From contig VEPB01000509.1 in the NCBI GenBank assembly GCA_012026715.1, positions 1-7,747 of the forward strand: a stretch of DNA of 7,747 nt. The letters run 5' to 3'. Positions within the stretch are counted from its first letter, which is position 1, and the number at the start of each line of letters is the position of its first letter. The translations under genes and the position numbers were made by a program. This document shows, in pieces, positions 5,157 through 7,747 of the stretch. Source of the stretch: Methylococcaceae bacterium. Its GTDB lineage: Bacteria; Pseudomonadota; Gammaproteobacteria; Methylococcales; Methylococcaceae. Below the pieces are notes generated by a model. That model worked only from the letters and a program-made list of their open reading frames with translations, did no database searches and had not been told where the DNA came from.

Positions 5157-6635
5157 CTAGTCGGTTGATGTTGGGTAAAGCGGCCGTCGAGCCGTGTAAG
5201 CCACGTCCGGCTGGCGCGCCGCGCGGACCTCGTCCAGCCGCCGTACCGGCATGCTGTGGGGAGCCTGCCGCAAGCGCTCGGGCTCGGTCTCCGCCTCCTG
5301 CTTGAGCATGGCCAGGATATGGGCGAAGTGGTCCAGGGTCTCCTTGCTCTCGGTTTCGGTAGGCTCGATGAGCAGACATTCCTTGACCAGCTGCGGAAAG
5401 TATACGGTTGGTGCGTGGATCCCGTAATCCAGCAGCCGCTTGGCGAAATCGTAGGCTGTCACGTGGTGGTCGCGCGCCAGGGTTCGCAGGGTCACGATGA
5501 ATTCATGGGTCGCGCGGCGCTCGCCAAAGGCGGGATCGAAGCCGGCCTGCCTCAGTTTCGCCGCCAGGTAGTTGGCATTCAGTACGGCGAACTCCGCCAC
5601 CCTAGTCACGCCGAGCCGGCCCAGCATGCGGGCGTACACATAGGCCCGCAGCAGCACCCCGATGTTGCCGCCGAAAGCGGTGAGCCGGCCGATGCTCTGG
5701 GGCAGATCGCCCTCCGCCAGCAGTCGGTATCCCTGACCGTTCCGACGAGCCACCACCGGCAGCGGCAAAAACGGTTGCAGCGCGGCGCTCACACCGACGG
5801 GCCCGGCACCCGGCCCGCCGCCCCCATGCGGCGTGGCGAACGTCTTGTGCAGGTTGAGGTGGATCACGTCGAACCCCATGTCGCCGGGACGGGTCTTGCC
5901 CTGGATGGCGTTGAGATTGGCGCCGTCATAGTAGATCAGTCCGCCGGCACCGTGGACAATTTCGGCGATGACCCCGATGCGACGCTCGAACACCCCGAGG
6001 GTGGATGGATTGGTCAGCATGATACCGGCGGTGTGCGGTCCCACCAGGCTGCGCAGGGCATCCAGATTGACGTCGCCGGTGGCGTCGGTGGGCACTTCGC
6101 GCACCGCGAAGCCGGCCATGGTGGCGGACGCGGGATTGGTGCCGTGGGCCGCGTCGGGCACTAGCATCTCGGTCCGCGCCGAGTCGCCGCGGGCACGGTG
6201 ATAGGCGGCGATGATCGCCACCCCGGCGAATTCCCCCTGGGCACCGGCCGAGGGAGCCAGGGAAACGGCCGCCATTCCGGTGATTTCGGCAAGCATTTGC
6301 TGCAATTCGAAGCAACAGGCGAGGGTTCCCTGTCCCGCACCGTCCAGCGCAAGCGGATGCACGCCGGCGAAGCGAGGCGAGCGCACCAGCGCATGGCAGG
6401 CCTTGGGGTTGTACTTCATGGTGCAGGACCCCAGAGGATAGAACTGGGTGTCGATGGAGAAGTTGCGCTGGGACAGCTGGGTAAAGTGGCGCACCACGTC
6501 GAGCTCCGACACTTCGGGCAACGGCGCCGGCTCGCGGCGCAGCAGATGGGCCGGCAGATCGTCGACGGCGGCCGATGCGGGCGGCAGGTGGGCTCCGGCA
6601 TGGCGGCCGCGGCGGGATTTCTCGAAAATCAGCAT
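5157..6635 (-). CDS. gcvPB: Glycine dehydrogenase (decarboxylating) subunit 2, PLP-binding subunit of P-protein
   Basis: GcvPB is the C-terminal half of the glycine cleavage P-protein in bacteria that split it in two. With GcvPA it decarboxylates glycine and passes the aminomethyl group to lipoyl-GcvH. The 492-residue length suits the subunit family (about 480-500). Clear landmarks are FYPLGSCTMKYNPK (65-78), GAQGEFAGV (131-139), DAAHGTNPASA (161-171), YYDGANLNA (235-243) and the PLP lysine in HLNLHKTFATPHGGGGPG (K264), then the C-terminal KECLLIEPTETESKETLD (418-435). The start ATG at 6635 has GGGAGG seven bases upstream; it overlaps the preceding HAD gene by seven bases (ATGCTGA). The usual partners gcvPA, gcvH and gcvT are not beside it, so the complex must be completed from genes elsewhere. 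Identification is secure. Confidence 0.97.
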   Translation of the reverse strand: MLIFEKSRRGRHAGAHLPPASAAVDDLPAHLLRREPAPLPEVSELDVVRHFTQLSQRNFSIDTQFYPLGSCTMKYNPKACHALVRSPRFAGVHPLALDGAGQGTLACCFELQQMLAEITGMAAVSLAPSAGAQGEFAGVAIIAAYHRARGDSARTEMLVPDAAHGTNPASATMAGFAVREVPTDATGDVNLDALRSLVGPHTAGIMLTNPSTLGVFERRIGVIAEIVHGAGGLIYYDGANLNAIQGKTRPGDMGFDVIHLNLHKTFATPHGGGGPGAGPVGVSAALQPFLPLPVVARRNGQGYRLLAEGDLPQSIGRLTAFGGNIGVLLRAYVYARMLGRLGVTRVAEFAVLNANYLAAKLRQAGFDPAFGERRATHEFIVTLRTLARDHHVTAYDFAKRLLDYGIHAPTVYFPQLVKECLLIEPTETESKETLDHFAHILAMLKQEAETEPERLRQAPHSMPVRRLDEVRAARQPDVAYTARRPLYPTSTD

Positions 6636-7318
6636 GGCTCGGCCTCCCGGCAATCAAGATGGATCGGAGCGGCGCGGCCCTCGCCGCACAGCAAGGACGG
6701 CAGCAGATCCATCCGGTCAAAGGTCTGGGCGCCGCTGGCAGCGAGCGCTTCGGCATTCGCCATGGCGGCATAACCGAAGACCGTCATGCCTGCGGCAACC
6801 CCCGCCCGCACCCCCAGGACGCTGTCCTCCACCACCGCACAGCGGTCGGGCGACACCCCCAGGACTGCGGCGGCGTGAAGGAACAGATCCGGCTCAGGCT
6901 TCCATCGCCCGATCTCGTAGGCGCTGAAAATGCGGCCCTCGAAATAGCCCAGCAATCCGGTCAGACCGAGGCTCAGCTCAATCTTGTCGCGGGGACCGCT
7001 GGAAGCGACACAATAGGGTATGGCGAGTTCCCGCAAGACTGTCTCGGCTCCGGCCACGACCTGGAGTTCGGCCCGGAATACCGACTCCATGCGCTGCCGG
7101 GCGCGTTCGGTAAAATCCGCCGGCAGCCGCCGGCCCAGCCGCGATTCGATATAGGCCACCGCATCCGCCATGCGACCGCCCATGAATTGCGCCAAGGCCT
7201 CATCCAGAGTCAACGGCACCCCCAATTCGGCGGCACAATCCACCAAGACCTGGTTACCGAGACGCTCGCTGTCCACCAGGGTCCCGTCACAGTCGAAGAT
7301 GATGGCCTCGTAATTCAT
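6629..7318 (-). CDS. HAD-superfamily phosphatase (subfamily IA, YieH/6-phosphogluconate phosphatase-like)
   Basis: This is a 229-residue soluble HAD hydrolase that dephosphorylates a small metabolite through an aspartyl-phosphate. Motif I is at 8-18 (FDCDGTLVDSE) with nucleophile D9 and acid/base D11. Motif II is the serine in CVASSGPRDK (103-112). Motif III is K140 in the stretch FSAYEIGRWKPEPDLF (131-146), and motif IV is VVEDSVLGVRAG (162-173) with E164 and D165 for Mg2+. The cap lies between residues 16 and 88. The FSAYEIGRWKPEP stretch is closest, from memory, to E. coli YieH, which acts on 6-phosphogluconate; beta-phosphoglucomutase or phosphoglycolate phosphatase activity cannot be excluded. 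ATG at 7318 is chosen because MNYEAIIFDCDGT starts at the expected distance from motif I; there is no strong Shine-Dalgarno sequence. It is the first gene of the operon and its end overlaps gcvPB. Confidence 0.9.
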   Translation of the reverse strand: MNYEAIIFDCDGTLVDSERLGNQVLVDCAAELGVPLTLDEALAQFMGGRMADAVAYIESRLGRRLPADFTERARQRMESVFRAELQVVAGAETVLRELAIPYCVASSGPRDKIELSLGLTGLLGYFEGRIFSAYEIGRWKPEPDLFLHAAAVLGVSPDRCAVVEDSVLGVRAGVAAGMTVFGYAAMANAEALAASGAQTFDRMDLLPSLLCGEGRAAPIHLDCREAEPC

Positions 7319-7527
7319 GCAGCGGCGCCCAATGAAAGCTGTGGCCGGCATCGTAGCCGACCCGGGCGGCAACGTCCACGCCAACACCCGCCAAGCTTTG
7401 CGAAGGTCGGCGCGGCAGCTTGGATCCGGCGATTCATCGGAGGAAACGGAACTTTCGTCGTACGGCAGTCGTCGCACAATCGAGTCGGGGTTACACTTGT
7501 GGCTTTCCGCGCCCGTGAGCGGCTCCG
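7319..7527. other. Divergent intergenic region between the five-gene operon and hypA
   Basis: This 209-bp spacer holds the start signals for both directions. Apart from the minus-strand promoter candidate, a TACACT near 7492-7497 could be a -10 box for hypA, but it has no credible -35 partner. No sigma-54 element, FNR-type palindrome or hairpin of note was found. Open frames through this region (for example 6575-7621 on plus) are shadows of the genes on the other strand. Confidence 0.4.
7350..7378 (-). promoter_or_regulatory. Candidate sigma-70 promoter for the HAD-gcvPB-kinase-mazG-nfi operon
   Basis: On the minus strand TGGACG (7378-7373) and TACGAT (7355-7350) are separated by exactly 17 bases. 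Each matches four of six consensus bases of a -35 and a -10 box. Transcription would begin near 7343, giving a leader of about 25 bases before the ATG at 7318 and excluding the in-frame ATG at 7351. It is the only well-spaced pair seen in the 209-bp divergent region, but in GC-rich DNA such matches can arise by chance. Confidence 0.35.
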
Positions 7528-7747
7528 ATGCACGAACTTTCCCTCTGCGAAGGTATCCTCAAGGTGCTGGAGGAGCAGGCCGTGGTCCAGAACTTCAGCC
7601 GGGTCCGAACAGTCATCTTAGAGATCGGCAGGCTGGCGGGCGTCGAAATCGAGGCGCTACGGTTCGGATTCGATGCGGTCATGAACGAAAGCCTCGCCGC
7701 CGGCGCGCGGCTCGACATCGTCGAGACGCCGGGCCAGGCCTGGTGCA
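7528..7747 (+). CDS. hypA: Hydrogenase maturation nickel chaperone HypA, N-terminal part (3' end outside window)
   Basis: HypA delivers nickel to the large subunit of [NiFe]-hydrogenase together with HypB. The frame from ATG 7528 starts MHELSLCEGI, with the conserved nickel ligands H2 and E3. It continues with family features VRTVILEIGRLAGVE (26-40) and LRFGFDAVM (44-52), and reaches GQAWC (69-73), where the first cysteine of the zinc-binding site appears as the sequence ends. About 40 more residues, including the remaining zinc cysteines, are expected outside. A weak GTGAG about eight bases upstream could serve as ribosome-binding site. The gene diverges from the minus-strand operon, and hypB and other hyp genes may follow to the right. 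The identification from the N terminus is firm. Confidence 0.93.
   Translation, partial: MHELSLCEGILKVLEEQAVVQNFSRVRTVILEIGRLAGVEIEALRFGFDAVMNESLAAGARLDIVETPGQAWC

Noticed and set aside
4174..5160. 328-codon open frame on the plus strand opposite the PfkB kinase
   Set aside because: It is antisense to a securely identified kinase, its translation shows no family motifs, and long shadow frames are common opposite GC-rich genes.
5143..5379. N-terminal extension of the PfkB kinase to an ATG at 5379
   Set aside because: The 79 extra residues are an out-of-frame reading of the gcvPB 3' end; the kinase family begins at 5142.
5256..6164. 302-codon open frame on the plus strand opposite gcvPB
   Set aside because: Antisense to gcvPB, whose motifs and PLP lysine are unambiguous; the composition of the shadow frame is typical of an artefact.
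5926..6771. 281-codon minus-strand frame overlapping gcvPB and HAD
   Set aside because: It is an out-of-frame reading of two identified genes, rich in Arg/Pro/Ala with no domain.
6575..7621. 348-codon open frame on the plus strand opposite the HAD gene and the intergenic region
   Set aside because: It overlaps the HAD gene, the gcvPB start and the hypA start in another frame, with no recognisable protein pattern or ribosome-binding site.

Overview
The window is GC-rich bacterial DNA with tightly packed genes. The proteins (two-domain MazG, endonuclease V, two-subunit glycine dehydrogenase, YieH-like HAD phosphatase, HypA, an exosortase-associated acyltransferase) point to a proteobacterium, most likely a gammaproteobacterium that makes exopolysaccharide with a PEP-CTERM/exosortase system. 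A methanotroph-like (Methylococcales) host is a guess from overall protein flavour; no marker gene in the window proves it.

Layout. (1) Positions 1-900, minus: the N-terminal 300 residues of a membrane sensor with one transmembrane helix and a Cache-type extracytoplasmic domain, cut by the window edge. (2) 901-1363: a gene-poor stretch of about 460 bp with short palindromes and a tandem repeat that can fold into a GC-rich hairpin just after the next gene. (3) 1364-2215, minus: an acyltransferase of the PEP-CTERM/exosortase-associated, LuxI/FeeM-like type. (4) 2216-2512: a divergent intergenic region ending in a perfect Shine-Dalgarno sequence, half of which can be paired in a small hairpin. 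(5) 2513-2743, plus: a 76-residue conserved-looking protein of unknown function. (6) 2744-7318, minus: a compact five-gene operon read in the order HAD phosphatase, gcvPB, PfkB-family kinase, mazG, nfi, with junctions from a 7-bp overlap to a 14-bp gap. (7) 7319-7527: a divergent promoter region. (8) 7528-7747, plus: the first 73 codons of hypA, cut by the window edge.

How the genes fit together. mazG and nfi form a plausible nucleotide-quality unit: MazG removes faulty nucleoside triphosphates from the pool, and endonuclease V starts repair where deaminated purines have reached DNA. The upstream half of the operon is metabolic: a small-molecule phosphatase, the PLP-binding half of the glycine decarboxylase and a sugar/nucleoside kinase. 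The other glycine-cleavage genes (gcvPA, gcvH, gcvT) are not in the window. On the left, the acyltransferase and the sensor lie in the same orientation and might belong to one surface or signalling programme, but they are separated by a long gap, so this is only a hypothesis. hypA begins a [NiFe]-hydrogenase maturation locus that continues beyond the right edge.

No tRNA, rRNA, CRISPR array, insertion sequence or prophage gene was seen. Most of the window is ordinary housekeeping; the less usual parts are the left third (acyltransferase, sensor, hairpins) and the small gene at 2513.
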